DNA of 64,000 nt from Njordibacter sp028825405 (GCF_047730065.1 NZ_CP159829.1:1-64000); one strand, 5' to 3'; positions 27,764-37,178 are shown, numbered from the stretch's first letter. The notes: a model not told the origin generated them from the sequence alone. Numbers and translations: made by a program.

Positions 27764-29113
27764 TCATAGATTGACAAACCAGGTTTGTTTATGACTGAGC
27801 CATAGGAAACCTGCTAAGGCGACCAAGGCTCTAACGCCACAAAACCCCAAAAATGCCCACCAAAGTCCATCATTGCCCCAAGGTTGCAATAGATACCAAA
27901 GGGGCAACAACGCACCTAAACTGGCTAATACTGAATAGAACATGGCTTGGGCTTGGGTCGCACCCACAAAAATGCCATCAAATAAGTAGCTCCAAACACT
28001 AATGATGGGCACCCATGTGACCCATACTGCATGCTGCATGGCGATTTTTTGGACCTCCTCAATGGAGGTCAGCAGGTTAATAAAAACGTCACTTAATAAC
28101 CAAAAGCCAACTGTTGCAGCAACAGCGACGATGATCGAATAAACCCCTGCACCGTAGCATAGTTGATAAAACCGCTGTCGCTTTTTGGCCCCCAAAGCCT
28201 CTCCACAGGCAGCTTCAATCGCAAAAGCAAATCCATCTAAAGCGTAAGCAAGTAATGTTACATACTGTAATAATAGTGTATTAGCGGCTAATACATCATC
28301 GCCCATGCGCGCACTTTGAGAGGTAATAAAAGCAAAAGCGAAGAGCAGCATTAAAGTTCGAAAGAACAGGTAGCTGTTGAGGCGCACTAACTGCTTGGCC
28401 AAAGGTGAAAATGCAGCCCACTGAATGAAGAATTGCTGGTTAAACCGAGCTAAGTGACGCCAAACTAAAGTTAGGGCTAGCAAAAGGCCACAATAATCAG
28501 CCAACAAACTACCCCATGCAACACCCGCACTGGTCATGTCAAAACCAACCACAAATAACAGGTTAAAACCGATATTACTGACGTTAGTCACCACCAGTAA
28601 GATCAGAGGACTACGACTATCTTGGCGCCCTAACAACCAACCTAAACACACATAGGTGACTAATACGGCGGGTGCACTATAAACCCGGATCGTGAGATAT
28701 TCTTGAGCTAATCCAGAGACTTGCGTACTGGCCCCCATCAGCGACACACCCAGAGGGATTAACCAGCTTTGTAGGGCCATTATGCCCACTCCAATCACCA
28801 AGGCTAGCAGACCTGGCATAAATAGTAGCTGCATCAAGCGCTGAGTATCTTGGGCCCCATGGGCCTGTGCCGTGAGGCCAACAGTCCCCATACGTAAAAA
28901 GCCAAAGGCCCAATAAATAAAGGACAGCAAGGTAGCACCCAAAGCCACTGCACCTAAATAGCGAGCGTCATCTAAATGACCCATAATGGCAGCGTCTACT
29001 AACCCTAGCAGGGGCACGCTAATGTTAGAAACAATTAAAGGCCAAGCAAGCAGCCAAAGTTGGTGCATGTGTTTGGCTTCGGGGGCATATTGAAGAGGCC
29101 CGTGTTTGACCAC
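27764..29113 (-). CDS. MATE family efflux transporter (DinF-like)
   Basis: A 449-residue integral membrane protein with about 12 predicted helices, in the MATE family (LAWPLIVSNISVPLLGLVDAAIMGH at the N-terminus, DinF-like YLGAVALGATLLSFIYW). Exports cationic or other compounds by Na+ or H+ exchange; substrate unknown. The first codon of the frame is GTG, adjacent to the znuB stop; an internal ATG (MHQLWLL, 29068) is an alternative. It lies head-to-tail with zur-znuC-znuB and may be expressed with the zinc genes. Confidence 0.85.
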   Translation of the reverse strand: MVKHGPLQYAPEAKHMHQLWLLAWPLIVSNISVPLLGLVDAAIMGHLDDARYLGAVALGATLLSFIYWAFGFLRMGTVGLTAQAHGAQDTQRLMQLLFMPGLLALVIGVGIMALQSWLIPLGVSLMGASTQVSGLAQEYLTIRVYSAPAVLVTYVCLGWLLGRQDSRSPLILLVVTNVSNIGFNLLFVVGFDMTSAGVAWGSLLADYCGLLLALTLVWRHLARFNQQFFIQWAAFSPLAKQLVRLNSYLFFRTLMLLFAFAFITSQSARMGDDVLAANTLLLQYVTLLAYALDGFAFAIEAACGEALGAKKRQRFYQLCYGAGVYSIIVAVAATVGFWLLSDVFINLLTSIEEVQKIAMQHAVWVTWVPIISVWSYLFDGIFVGATQAQAMFYSVLASLGALLPLWYLLQPWGNDGLWWAFLGFCGVRALVALAGFLWLSHKQTWFVNL

Positions 29114-29114
29114 G

Positions 29115-29909
29115 TTAAACAGACCTAAATGGCCGCGGCAAACTAAACAATAAAAAGAATAGGGCGCTGGCGATGACCACTATTGATGGTCCTGCTGGGG
29201 TGTCATAAAACCAAGACAGTGCTAAACCACCACTGACAGCCAACATGCCAAGTAAACTCGCAAGCAAGGCCATTTGTTCTGGTGAATTGGATAAGCGTCT
29301 GGCCGCCGCCGCGGGAATAATTAACAAGGACGTAATGAGTAAAACACCCACTACTTTCATGGCTACAGCAATCACTATCGCGACCAAAAGCATAAGTAAG
29401 GTGCGCATCAAAGCCACGTTAACGCCTTCAACTTGAGCCAATTCTTCATTTACTGTAATGGCCAATAAAGGTTTCCAAATGGTGACTAATATGACTAAAA
29501 CCAAAGCACACGCCAAGGCAACCCATAATAGGTCTGCTTGACCGATAGCTAGCAAGTCACCAAATAAAAAGCTCATTAAATCGATCGCTTGGTGGTCAAA
29601 TAAGCTCAAGCTCACGAGTCCTAATGATAAACTGGCATGGGAGAGAATACCCAGCAACGTATCTGTTGCTATCATCCGTTGATGCATTAGCGTGCTGAGT
29701 AATAGGGCTAACAACAAACACACCAGCACGACCGCTAAGCTAACATTAACATGCAGCAATAATCCTAATGCAACTCCTAGCAGGGCAGCATGGGCAAGGG
29801 TATCGCCAAAATAAGCCATGCGGCGCCACACCATGAAACAACCTAAAGGCCCTGCAATGGCTGCAATCATTAAGCCACCCAACCAAGCCCATAATAAAAA
29901 GTCAGCCAT
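29115..29909 (-). CDS. znuB: Zinc ABC transporter permease ZnuB
   Basis: Inner-membrane permease of the ZnuABC high-affinity zinc importer (ABC-3 family). The 264-residue protein (from ATG 29909, MADFLLWAWLGG) is almost all hydrophobic helices with the conserved GPLGCFMVWRRMAYFGDTL near the N-terminus and GVLLITSLLIIPAAAARRL in the C-terminal half. The longer frame to 29951 is less likely. It overlaps the znuC stop by 8 bases. Confidence 0.94.
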   Translation of the reverse strand: MADFLLWAWLGGLMIAAIAGPLGCFMVWRRMAYFGDTLAHAALLGVALGLLLHVNVSLAVVLVCLLLALLLSTLMHQRMIATDTLLGILSHASLSLGLVSLSLFDHQAIDLMSFLFGDLLAIGQADLLWVALACALVLVILVTIWKPLLAITVNEELAQVEGVNVALMRTLLMLLVAIVIAVAMKVVGVLLITSLLIIPAAAARRLSNSPEQMALLASLLGMLAVSGGLALSWFYDTPAGPSIVVIASALFFLLFSLPRPFRSV

Positions 29910-30681
29910 GATCGCAGTCCTCATGATGCTGGCCGTCAATAATGTCGCCATGACTGGTGTGGTGATGATTATGCTGGTGGTTATACAAGGCTAAATTCCT
30001 ACCACTTTGGGTACCAAATAAATCGGTAAATGCAGGATCTTGGCTGACTTGCTCTGGGTGCCCAGAGCAGCAAATGTGTTGGTTTAAACAAATCACTTCG
30101 TCTGTGGCAGCCATCACCAAGTGTAAATCGTGGGATACCATAAGAATACCGCAGCCTAAGATATCTCTAACCTGACCAATGAGATCATACAACGCCACTT
30201 GCCCAGTAACGTCAACACCTTGAACGGGTTCATCTAATACCAATAAATGGGGCTTGCGCAGCAGCGCCCGCAATAGCAGCACCCTTTGCGTCTCACCGCC
30301 AGAAAGTTGCTGCATGGGTTGTGCAAGTAGTTTTTCTACACGGCACTCATGCAACAAATCATGCCATAGGTTTGGGCTTAATTGGTGTTGCTTATGGCGG
30401 CCTAGGTCTAAAAAGCGCGCGACTGATAGGGGAAGGGTCTCTTGTAGTTTTAATTTTTGTGGCATATAGCCAATACGAAGTCCCTTGATGGAGCTAATAC
30501 TGCCGGTGGTAGTATTGATTAATTTCAATAAACTACGCACTAACGTTGACTTTCCAGCCCCATTAGGGCCAATAACAGTGGTAATTTGGCCCATTTGCAA
30601 AGCCATGTTCACATCTTTAATTAGCCACCGATCACCGCGCTTTACGCCTAAATCTGTGGCCGTGAGCAAGGCTTCACTCAC
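29902..30681 (-). CDS. znuC: Zinc ABC transporter ATP-binding protein ZnuC
   Basis: Energises zinc uptake. The 259-residue protein has Walker A GPNGAGKST (about 37-45), the signature QLSGGETQRVLLLRAL (about 123-138) and Walker B LLVLDEPVQGVD (about 143-154). The last 30 residues are unusually His-rich (HQHNHHHTSHG and HHEDCDHG), a likely zinc-binding tail. Start codon is GTG (30679-30681), three bases after the zur stop. Middle gene of zur-znuC-znuB. Confidence 0.94.
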   Translation of the reverse strand: MSEALLTATDLGVKRGDRWLIKDVNMALQMGQITTVIGPNGAGKSTLVRSLLKLINTTTGSISSIKGLRIGYMPQKLKLQETLPLSVARFLDLGRHKQHQLSPNLWHDLLHECRVEKLLAQPMQQLSGGETQRVLLLRALLRKPHLLVLDEPVQGVDVTGQVALYDLIGQVRDILGCGILMVSHDLHLVMAATDEVICLNQHICCSGHPEQVSQDPAFTDLFGTQSGRNLALYNHQHNHHHTSHGDIIDGQHHEDCDHG

Positions 30682-30684
30682 AAC

Positions 30685-31176
30685 TCAGAGTCCAGCTTTT
30701 TTTGGCTTATCAAGACAGGACTGACAGGTGCCAACAATCTCAATAGTGTGCCTTTTTATTTCAAAGCCATGCTGATCAGCACTTAATTTAATGGCTAAGC
30801 TAATGTACTGGCTATCCAGTTCTTGGGCTTGATGACAGTCTTCACAGAGTAAAAATTGCCCTTGGTGTGGCGTGTCTGGGTTACAACAGCCCACATAGGC
30901 GTTAATGCCCTCCAACTTATGCAGCAAACCCTGCGTGCATAAAAACTCAAGCGCACGGTATACCGTTGGGGGTGCTGAGTTGAAACCTTCTTTGACTAAG
31001 CCAGCTAGCAGTTCATAGGCACCGATGGGTTGGTGACTGCGCCAAACTAATTCCAGCACCCGTTGGCGCACGGGAGTAAGCCTAACACCGCGATCAACAC
31101 AGAGGCTTTGCGCATTGCTGATGGCGCTACTGACACAGTGAGTATGGTCGTGGGGTGAAAATACGGTAGCCTGCAT
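30685..31176 (-). CDS. zur: Zinc uptake regulator Zur (Fur family)
   Basis: Zinc-sensing repressor of the zinc uptake genes. The 163-residue protein has the Fur-family winged helix with APPTVYRALEFL (about 74-85), the metal-binding CEDCHQAQ pair (about 115-122) and a C-terminal CQSCLDKP (about 153-160), the paired cysteines of the structural zinc site. It heads zur-znuC-znuB; a Zur palindrome lies 26 bases upstream of its start, implying autorepression. Confidence 0.94.
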   Translation of the reverse strand: MQATVFSPHDHTHCVSSAISNAQSLCVDRGVRLTPVRQRVLELVWRSHQPIGAYELLAGLVKEGFNSAPPTVYRALEFLCTQGLLHKLEGINAYVGCCNPDTPHQGQFLLCEDCHQAQELDSQYISLAIKLSADQHGFEIKRHTIEIVGTCQSCLDKPKKAGL

Positions 31177-31201
31177 AGGAACACCTTGATAGCCTAATAG
31201 T

Positions 31202-31216
31202 TGTTATACTGTAACA
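31202..31216. promoter_or_regulatory. Zur box near zur
   Basis: TGTTATACTGTAACA, a near-perfect palindrome matching the TGTTATA-N-TATAACA gammaproteobacterial Zur consensus, lies 26 bases upstream of the zur start. Confidence 0.85.
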
Positions 31217-31263
31217 GAATAGCTTGACCTTTATTATCAAAACAAGCGTCTCAATTGACAAAT

Positions 31264-31278
31264 TGTTATATTGCAACA
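31264..31278. promoter_or_regulatory. Zur box near znuA
   Basis: TGTTATATTGCAACA, the second near-palindromic Zur consensus match in the divergent zur/znuA region, 45 bases upstream of the chosen znuA start. Confidence 0.85.
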
Positions 31279-31322
31279 TATCATGCCAGCCTATTTTTAA
31301 TGCGTTGTTAAGGTTACCCCCT

Positions 31323-32135
31323 ATGTTTTCCGCTGCTCGTTGTGCCTCGCAGGTGTTGGTAGTGCTTATGTTTTGGTGCACTAGTGCAATCGCAGTGAGC
31401 CCCATAAGCATACTGCCCAGCACCCATGTGCTTTCCCTTATGGTCAAAGAAGTCACGGGGGATAAGCATGAGCCACTATTATCCACTAACGTCTCGCCCC
31501 ATGATTTTAGTTTAAAGCCGAGTCATGTTCGTCGTTTACAAAAGGCTGAACTTGTTGTCTGGTTCGGACCCGCAATCGAACCCTACTTAGCCAAGGTTAT
31601 GAGGCAGATTCCAGATGATAAACAATTAATTATCAATCAAGACCTTTCAGCTTCAAATTATGGTGGACATCCCTGGACGAGTCCTGAGTATTTATTACAA
31701 GGGATGCAGCAACTGAGACAATATACGGGCAGGGCTTGGAACAGCCAAGAGTGGGTGCAGCAGATGACCCAACTCAAGGCTGAGCTTGCAGCCAGTACCC
31801 GTGATATGAGCCAAAAAAACCAAGGCTACTTGGTTTATCACGATGGTATTAGTGCGTTTGAGACCTATTTTGGGTTAGCACACTTAGCCAGTTTTACCAA
31901 TGCTGATGATCAGCCGCCTGGAGCTCAACAGTTGGCAATTATTGCTCAACTAGATAAAGACAACAAAGTGGCCTGCATACTGATGGACCATGAGGCTCAA
32001 CCCAAGCTAGTAAATGCTGTAATCAAGTCCAGTGTAGAGCGTATTAAAATTGATATTCTAGCCACTAAAAGTCATTCCCTAATGACTTACTTAACCAGCC
32101 TGCAAAAGGCCTTGTTAGGCTGTGGCCATAGTTAG
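31323..32135 (+). CDS. znuA: Zinc ABC transporter substrate-binding protein ZnuA
   Basis: Periplasmic zinc-binding protein of ZnuABC. The start is placed at ATG 31323 because it begins with a signal peptide (hydrophobic VLVVLMFWCTSAIAV); the longer frame from 31224 would run through a Zur box. The three ligand histidines are recognisable in VSPHDFSL, GGHPWTSPE and VYHDGISAFE. The 270 residues lack the long His-rich loop present in E. coli ZnuA. Divergent from zur-znuCB and convergent with thrB. Confidence 0.9.
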   Translation: MFSAARCASQVLVVLMFWCTSAIAVSPISILPSTHVLSLMVKEVTGDKHEPLLSTNVSPHDFSLKPSHVRRLQKAELVVWFGPAIEPYLAKVMRQIPDDKQLIINQDLSASNYGGHPWTSPEYLLQGMQQLRQYTGRAWNSQEWVQQMTQLKAELAASTRDMSQKNQGYLVYHDGISAFETYFGLAHLASFTNADDQPPGAQQLAIIAQLDKDNKVACILMDHEAQPKLVNAVIKSSVERIKIDILATKSHSLMTYLTSLQKALLGCGHS

Positions 32136-32148
32136 GCTATGGTCACAT

Positions 32149-33126
32149 TTAGGGCAGTTGGTGAAACTTCTGCATGCGGTGCCTTAAAATGTCTCTGAAA
32201 ACGTCAGGCTCCTTAAAGACAGTGACACCCTCTTCTCGCTGATGATTATCTAGACTGTGAAAAGTTTCTAGTCGAGACAGCCAAAAGCGCATCGCTGCAG
32301 TGATGAGCATGGCATTCCAGTACTGCTGCTCCAAAGGGGTAAACGCTCGTATGTTTGCGTAAGCGTCTAAAAAAGCGTTATACAAATGAGGTGCAATACT
32401 GCCATCGGCTGAAATGCACCAGTCATTGACGGTGATAGCGATGTCAAACAATAAATAGTCGTTACTCGCGTTATACAAATCAATGGTGGCGCTGAGTTTG
32501 CCTTCATTGAAAAGCGCATTGTCATGGAACAGATCTCCATGAATAACACCGGTTGGCAAGTTCGGTTGTTGGCTTTGCATGGCATCATACTGACCAATGG
32601 CCATCATCAACATGGTTGCGTCTTCACCCTCGATGCATTGCGCTGCTCTGGGGCCTAATTCGTTCCACCAGAGTGGCCCACGATGGCTTTGGCGCTGCTT
32701 AGCAAAGCCTTGACCCGCTCGGTGCAAACTTGCCAGCTCTCGGCCCATAATGGCACATTCGTTTTTACCAATTTCTGAGCGAGCTAGGTGGTCACCTGCA
32801 AAACGTGGGAATAATAAAGTGGGTTTGCCCGCAAGCAGGCTCAAGGCGCTACCGGTTTCGTTTCTTAAGGGGGCAGGCACAGTGACATTATGCGCAACCA
32901 AATGTTCTGTTAAACCAATGAAGTAGGGCATTTCTTCATAATCTAAGTCTTCAAATAGCGTAAGTACAAAGGTCTGCGGCGGCTGGCCCTTGGCCTGAGT
33001 CGTGACAAAGTAATTAGTGTTTTCAATGCCACCACTAATACCTCTTAATTCAACCAGTTCACCTAGGTTAAATGGCGACAGGTAAGCACTAACTTGCGCA
33101 CTACTAAGGGTGGTGTATACAGCCAT
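32149..33126 (-). CDS. thrB: Homoserine kinase (type II, ThrB)
   Basis: Phosphorylates homoserine in threonine synthesis. The 325-residue protein has the aminoglycoside-phosphotransferase/choline-kinase fold used by Pseudomonas homoserine kinase: VIHGDLFHDNALF (about 188-200, catalytic Asp) and a DLYNASNDYLLFDIA region with the metal-binding Asp after it. It sits beside polA as in Pseudomonas; the divergent gap to polA is 146 bases. Confidence 0.9.
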   Translation of the reverse strand: MAVYTTLSSAQVSAYLSPFNLGELVELRGISGGIENTNYFVTTQAKGQPPQTFVLTLFEDLDYEEMPYFIGLTEHLVAHNVTVPAPLRNETGSALSLLAGKPTLLFPRFAGDHLARSEIGKNECAIMGRELASLHRAGQGFAKQRQSHRGPLWWNELGPRAAQCIEGEDATMLMMAIGQYDAMQSQQPNLPTGVIHGDLFHDNALFNEGKLSATIDLYNASNDYLLFDIAITVNDWCISADGSIAPHLYNAFLDAYANIRAFTPLEQQYWNAMLITAAMRFWLSRLETFHSLDNHQREEGVTVFKEPDVFRDILRHRMQKFHQLP

Positions 33127-33272
33127 AAGATCATTACTTTCTAAAACTAAAAATGGTCATCAACGAGGCTGCAAATAGTACGCGTAGAGACGCTTCAATT
33201 CAAGTTAAGGCCGCTTCATTATGGTATTCTTTAAGTCATAAATACCTATAAAGATCTGTTTGAGAAGACATC

Positions 33273-36095
33273 ATGACTGTAAAAGTTTCTACCCCCGTTG
33301 TATTAGTAGACGGTTCTTCCTATTTGTTTAGGGCATACCATGCAATGCCGCCGCTAAATAATAGTAAGGGCATGCCCACAGGTGCGGTCAAAGGCGTAGT
33401 TAACATGATGCGCAGTTTGGCTAAGGACTATGCCAATGCCAATATTGTGGTGGTATTTGATGCCAAGGGGCCCACATTTCGAAATAAAATGTATGCGGAA
33501 TATAAAGCTCACCGACCACCTATGCCTGATGATATGCGCCCACAAATAGAACCTATCCACCAGATTATTAATGCCATGGGACTACCTTTGTTAATTATTC
33601 CAGGGGTAGAGGCTGATGATGTTATCGGTACCTTAGCCACTCAAGCGACAGCTCAAGGCATTGATACACTCATTTCTACGGGTGACAAAGACATGGCTCA
33701 ACTGGTGAGCCCACATGTTGGTTTAGTCAATACCATGACCAATACCTATCTCGATGAAGAGGGCGTATTCACAAAGTTTGGCGTTAGGCCGGATCAAATT
33801 ATTGATTATTTGGCCATTGTTGGTGACACAGCGGACAATATTCCAGGCGTTCCAGGGGCGGGACCCAAGACGGCTGTCAAGTGGTTAGCTGCTTATGATA
33901 CCTTAGAAAGTCTAATGGAAAAGGCAGATGAAATTGGAGGGAAAATAGGTGAAAAGCTGCGTAATGCCTTAGATTTTTTACCCCTATCACAGGCCTTAAC
34001 GACCATTAAATTAGATGTTGAGCTTGAGCAGAGCCTAGATCAGATGGCACCTAAGCCAGTTGACCAAGCTGCTTTGCTGGCCCTATATGAAGACTTGGAA
34101 TTTAGATCATGGGCTAACGTGTTAATACAAGATGGTGTCACTGCCAGTAGCCCTCCCATAACCCATGGTCACTCTAACGCCGCCACTAATAACCCGAGTA
34201 ATAACCCGAGTAATCATTCCAGTCACGCCTCCCTTAATGATAATGAGGCGCCCCAAAAAGTGATCCCAACGCCACAAGTCGTGGCCCATAAAAACTACTC
34301 CACAGTAACCACTCTGGCTGATCTTGCCCCATGGTTAAAAGCTTGCAAAGAGGCGACCATCTTTGCCTTTGATACAGAAACCACTAGCCTTAACTATATG
34401 GAAGCTCAACTGGTAGGGGTTTCCTTGTGCATAGAAGCGGGCACAGCCATTTATATCCCTTGTGGTCATGACTATGTGGGGGCGCCAGAACAAATCAGTC
34501 GCCCAGACCTCATTGTGGCCATCAAGCCTTTGCTAGAAGATGCTACCCAAGTCATTTGTGGTCAAAATCTAAAATACGACATCAACGTCCTCGCCAATTA
34601 TAATATCCAGTGGCAGGCAAAAATTATTGATAGCATGGTGCAATCTTACGTGCTGAATTCCACCGCTAGTCGACACAATATGGATGCCTTGGCTCAACAT
34701 TACCTCGATTACCAAACGGTTAAATATATAGATATTGCGGGTAAAGGGGTTAAACAGCTCACCTTTAACCAAGTCGATATAGAGCTCGCTAGCCCCTATG
34801 CCGCTGAAGATGCAGATATTACCTTGCGCTTGGCGCAGCATTTTTCTGCATGCCTAGTCTTAGAGCCCAATTTAGGGAAAGTGTATGACACCATAGAGCG
34901 GCCACTAGTTCCAGTGCTGTCGCGCATGGAGCGCATTGGTGCTCTGGTTGATGCAAAGGTGCTGGGCGAACAAAGTCAAGTGATTGGCAAGCGCTTAATA
35001 GAGCTTGAGCGGGACGCTTATGAACTAGCTGGTGAGGTCTTTAACTTGTCATCAACGCAGCAGTTGGGAGCTATTCTATATGAAAAGCTGGGTATACCAG
35101 TGACCAAAAAAACCCCTAAAGGCAAACCATCAACTGCCGAAGCGGTGTTGCAAGAACTAGCCCAAGACTATGAACTGCCAAAATTATTACTCCAATACCG
35201 CAGTCTGAGTAAACTAAAATCAACCTATACTGATAAACTACCTCTAGAAATAAACCCTGCTACGGGTCGCATTCATACCTCCTATCATCAAGCTGTAGCA
35301 GCCACAGGCCGGCTGTCTTCTAGTGATCCCAATTTACAAAATATTCCTATCCGCAGTACTGAGGGGCGTCAAATTAGGCAGGCTTTTGTGGTGCCTAAGG
35401 GCCAAGTCATGGTCGCTGCTGATTACTCTCAAATAGAATTGCGTATCATGGCTCACCTTTCCAAGGATGAAGGCTTACTAAACGCATTTGCTACCGGCCA
35501 AGACGTGCACAAAGCCACTGCGGCTGAAGTATTTGGTGTTACTGTGGAGCAAGTGAGCAGCGACCAGCGAAGAAGTGCAAAAGCCATTAATTTTGGTCTA
35601 ATTTATGGCATGTCGGCCTTTGGCTTGGCGAAGCAGCTGGGTATTAGTCGGGCTCAAAGCCAAGATTACATAGGACGTTATTTTACTCGCTACCCTGGGG
35701 TGCAAGAATACATGGACCACACTAAAGCGATCGCTGCAGAACAGGGTTATGTCGAAACTATTTATGGCCGCAGGTTATATCTGCCAGATATTAAAGCCAG
35801 CAATGCCATCGCCAGGCAAGCTGCTGAAAGAACAGCTATTAATGCGCCAATGCAGGGCACCGCAGCAGACATTATTAAGCGCGCTATGGTCAGCGTCGAT
35901 GCATGGCTAGCGTCGAGTGGTTTAAATGCTCGTATGACAATGCAGGTTCACGATGAATTAATTTTTGAGGTAGACGCAAGCCAAGTGGATAAATTAGTGG
36001 TGGGAATAAAGTCCGCTATGGAGGGGGCTGCCGAACTTTTGGTACCGCTTATTGTTGATGTAGGGGTAGGGGACAATTGGGATCAGGCGCATTAA
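33273..36095 (+). CDS. polA: DNA polymerase I
   Basis: Repair and Okazaki-fragment polymerase with 5'-3' and 3'-5' exonucleases. The 940-residue protein has an N-terminal FEN-type nuclease (VDGSSYLFRAYHAM at 12-25, LISTGDKDMAQL), a proofreading domain with intact acidic motifs (FDTETTSLN around 366-374, NLKYDINVL, AAEDADIT), and a polymerase domain with DYSQIELRI (motif A, about 715-723) and QVHDELIFEV (motif C, about 890-899). A Ser/Asn/His-rich linker around 293-330 contains two 12-bp tandem copies coding N-N-P-S (34188-34211). Followed by a small RNA candidate. Confidence 0.97.
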   Translation: MTVKVSTPVVLVDGSSYLFRAYHAMPPLNNSKGMPTGAVKGVVNMMRSLAKDYANANIVVVFDAKGPTFRNKMYAEYKAHRPPMPDDMRPQIEPIHQIINAMGLPLLIIPGVEADDVIGTLATQATAQGIDTLISTGDKDMAQLVSPHVGLVNTMTNTYLDEEGVFTKFGVRPDQIIDYLAIVGDTADNIPGVPGAGPKTAVKWLAAYDTLESLMEKADEIGGKIGEKLRNALDFLPLSQALTTIKLDVELEQSLDQMAPKPVDQAALLALYEDLEFRSWANVLIQDGVTASSPPITHGHSNAATNNPSNNPSNHSSHASLNDNEAPQKVIPTPQVVAHKNYSTVTTLADLAPWLKACKEATIFAFDTETTSLNYMEAQLVGVSLCIEAGTAIYIPCGHDYVGAPEQISRPDLIVAIKPLLEDATQVICGQNLKYDINVLANYNIQWQAKIIDSMVQSYVLNSTASRHNMDALAQHYLDYQTVKYIDIAGKGVKQLTFNQVDIELASPYAAEDADITLRLAQHFSACLVLEPNLGKVYDTIERPLVPVLSRMERIGALVDAKVLGEQSQVIGKRLIELERDAYELAGEVFNLSSTQQLGAILYEKLGIPVTKKTPKGKPSTAEAVLQELAQDYELPKLLLQYRSLSKLKSTYTDKLPLEINPATGRIHTSYHQAVAATGRLSSSDPNLQNIPIRSTEGRQIRQAFVVPKGQVMVAADYSQIELRIMAHLSKDEGLLNAFATGQDVHKATAAEVFGVTVEQVSSDQRRSAKAINFGLIYGMSAFGLAKQLGISRAQSQDYIGRYFTRYPGVQEYMDHTKAIAAEQGYVETIYGRRLYLPDIKASNAIARQAAERTAINAPMQGTAADIIKRAMVSVDAWLASSGLNARMTMQVHDELIFEVDASQVDKLVVGIKSAMEGAAELLVPLIVDVGVGDNWDQAH

Positions 36096-36129
36096 CCACT
36101 AATTAATTTCAAAATAATTTAATTAACTT

Positions 36130-36156
36130 GAACTTAATGGAATAATAACCGTCTGA
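36130..36156 (+). promoter_or_regulatory. Sigma-E (AlgU/RpoE)-type promoter
   Basis: GAACTT at 36130-36135 is followed after exactly 16 bases by TCTGA at 36152-36156. This matches the RpoE/AlgU consensus GAACTT-N16-17-TCTGA. It directs transcription rightward into the small RNA candidate between polA and engB. Confidence 0.75.
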
Positions 36157-36162
36157 GTATGT

Positions 36163-36240
36163 AACTAGCTAAGCGTCTTCGACAAAACATATAGACGCCC
36201 GCCCTGAAAACTGCTCCCCTCGGTCTTCAGGGTTTTTTTT
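36163..36240 (+). ncRNA. Probable small RNA at the polA-engB locus (ErsA/Spot 42 position)
   Basis: No protein frame occupies this gap. Starting about seven bases after the sigma-E promoter, the transcript would fold into a first stem GCGTCT (36173-36178)/AGACGC (36193-36198), then a terminator stem CCCTGAA (36202-36208)/TTCAGGG (36226-36232) followed by eight T residues to 36240. The unpaired region in the terminator loop, CTGCTCCCCTCGG, is pyrimidine-rich and could pair with ribosome binding sites. Spot 42 occupies this position in Escherichia coli, and in Pseudomonas aeruginosa the sigma-22-dependent ErsA lies here. Identity as an ErsA homologue is inference from position and promoter; the 5' end is estimated. 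Confidence 0.65.
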
Positions 36241-36329
36241 GCCCAATGTTTATCATGTCTTAGCCTGATGTGGCTCAAAAAGGTTTGGGTTGGCAGTTAG
36301 TTAGGATTTAACTTATCCTCACCCAACTA

Positions 36330-37037
36330 TTAACTACTCAGTGGGTCGGACGTCAATGCTTTAAGAGTCGGCTCAGCGATACCTTCAGCATTTGAAGCAG
36401 GCTTCATCCAAAGTACCAACTGGCGCTCTAAATCTGCAATACCGTCGCCCTTTGATGCTGAGAAGCTCTGCATACTGATTAAGCCTTCTGGGTGTTCAGG
36501 CAAGCATTTTGTGACTTCCATTTTAGCCTTCATAATGCCATTATTTTTTAGCTTGTCGGCTTTGGTTAAGAGCAAATGAAGGGGCAATTCTGAGGCGATA
36601 CACCAGTCAATGATCATGCGATCAAACTCTTTCAGAGGATGACGTATATCCATCACCAAGACTAAACCTGATAAGCTTTCGCGAACTTCTAAATAATGGT
36701 TTAAGTGCTTGCGCCATTTTAACTGCATGGCAACTGGGACTTTAGCGTAGCCGTATCCTGGCAGGTCCACTAATCGACATTGATCAATATTAAGGTTAAA
36801 AAAGTTGAGCAGTTGTGTGCGTCCGGGGGTTTTACTTGTTCTTGCTAAACTTGGGTTGCGAGTGAGTGCATTAATGGCACTAGATTTGCCAGCATTAGAA
36901 CGCCCAGCAAAGGCCACTTCAGAGCCAATATCTGCGGGACATTCACCCACTTTGCTCGCGCTAGTGGAGAATTGTGCGGAACGGAATTTAATGTGTTGTG
37001 TGGTCATGGAAGCATTCATATTTAAATTAACCTGCAT
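36330..37037 (-). CDS. engB: Ribosome biogenesis GTP-binding protein YsxC/EngB
   Basis: Essential small GTPase for 50S ribosome assembly. The 235-residue frame has G1 GRSNAGKSS (about 46-54), the switch region around KTPGRTQLL (about 70-78), G3 DLPGYGYAK (about 92-100) and G4 TKAD (about 150-153), all EngB signatures. The exact start is uncertain: MNASM and MTTQ (37019 and 37007) are alternatives. It converges on the small RNA and polA and is divergent from the cytochrome c4 gene. Confidence 0.93.
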   Translation of the reverse strand: MQVNLNMNASMTTQHIKFRSAQFSTSASKVGECPADIGSEVAFAGRSNAGKSSAINALTRNPSLARTSKTPGRTQLLNFFNLNIDQCRLVDLPGYGYAKVPVAMQLKWRKHLNHYLEVRESLSGLVLVMDIRHPLKEFDRMIIDWCIASELPLHLLLTKADKLKNNGIMKAKMEVTKCLPEHPEGLISMQSFSASKGDGIADLERQLVLWMKPASNAEGIAEPTLKALTSDPLSS

Positions 37038-37178
37038 TTTACATTATTTTTACAAAAATAAACCCTGCTAAAGTGAGGATCTTCGCCCAGACAGGGGCTG
37101 AGTCATTGAAGTCATGTCACCTGCGCCTTATAATGGCGCGGTCGAAGCATTGATTTTATAAAACTTACGAGAACACCG

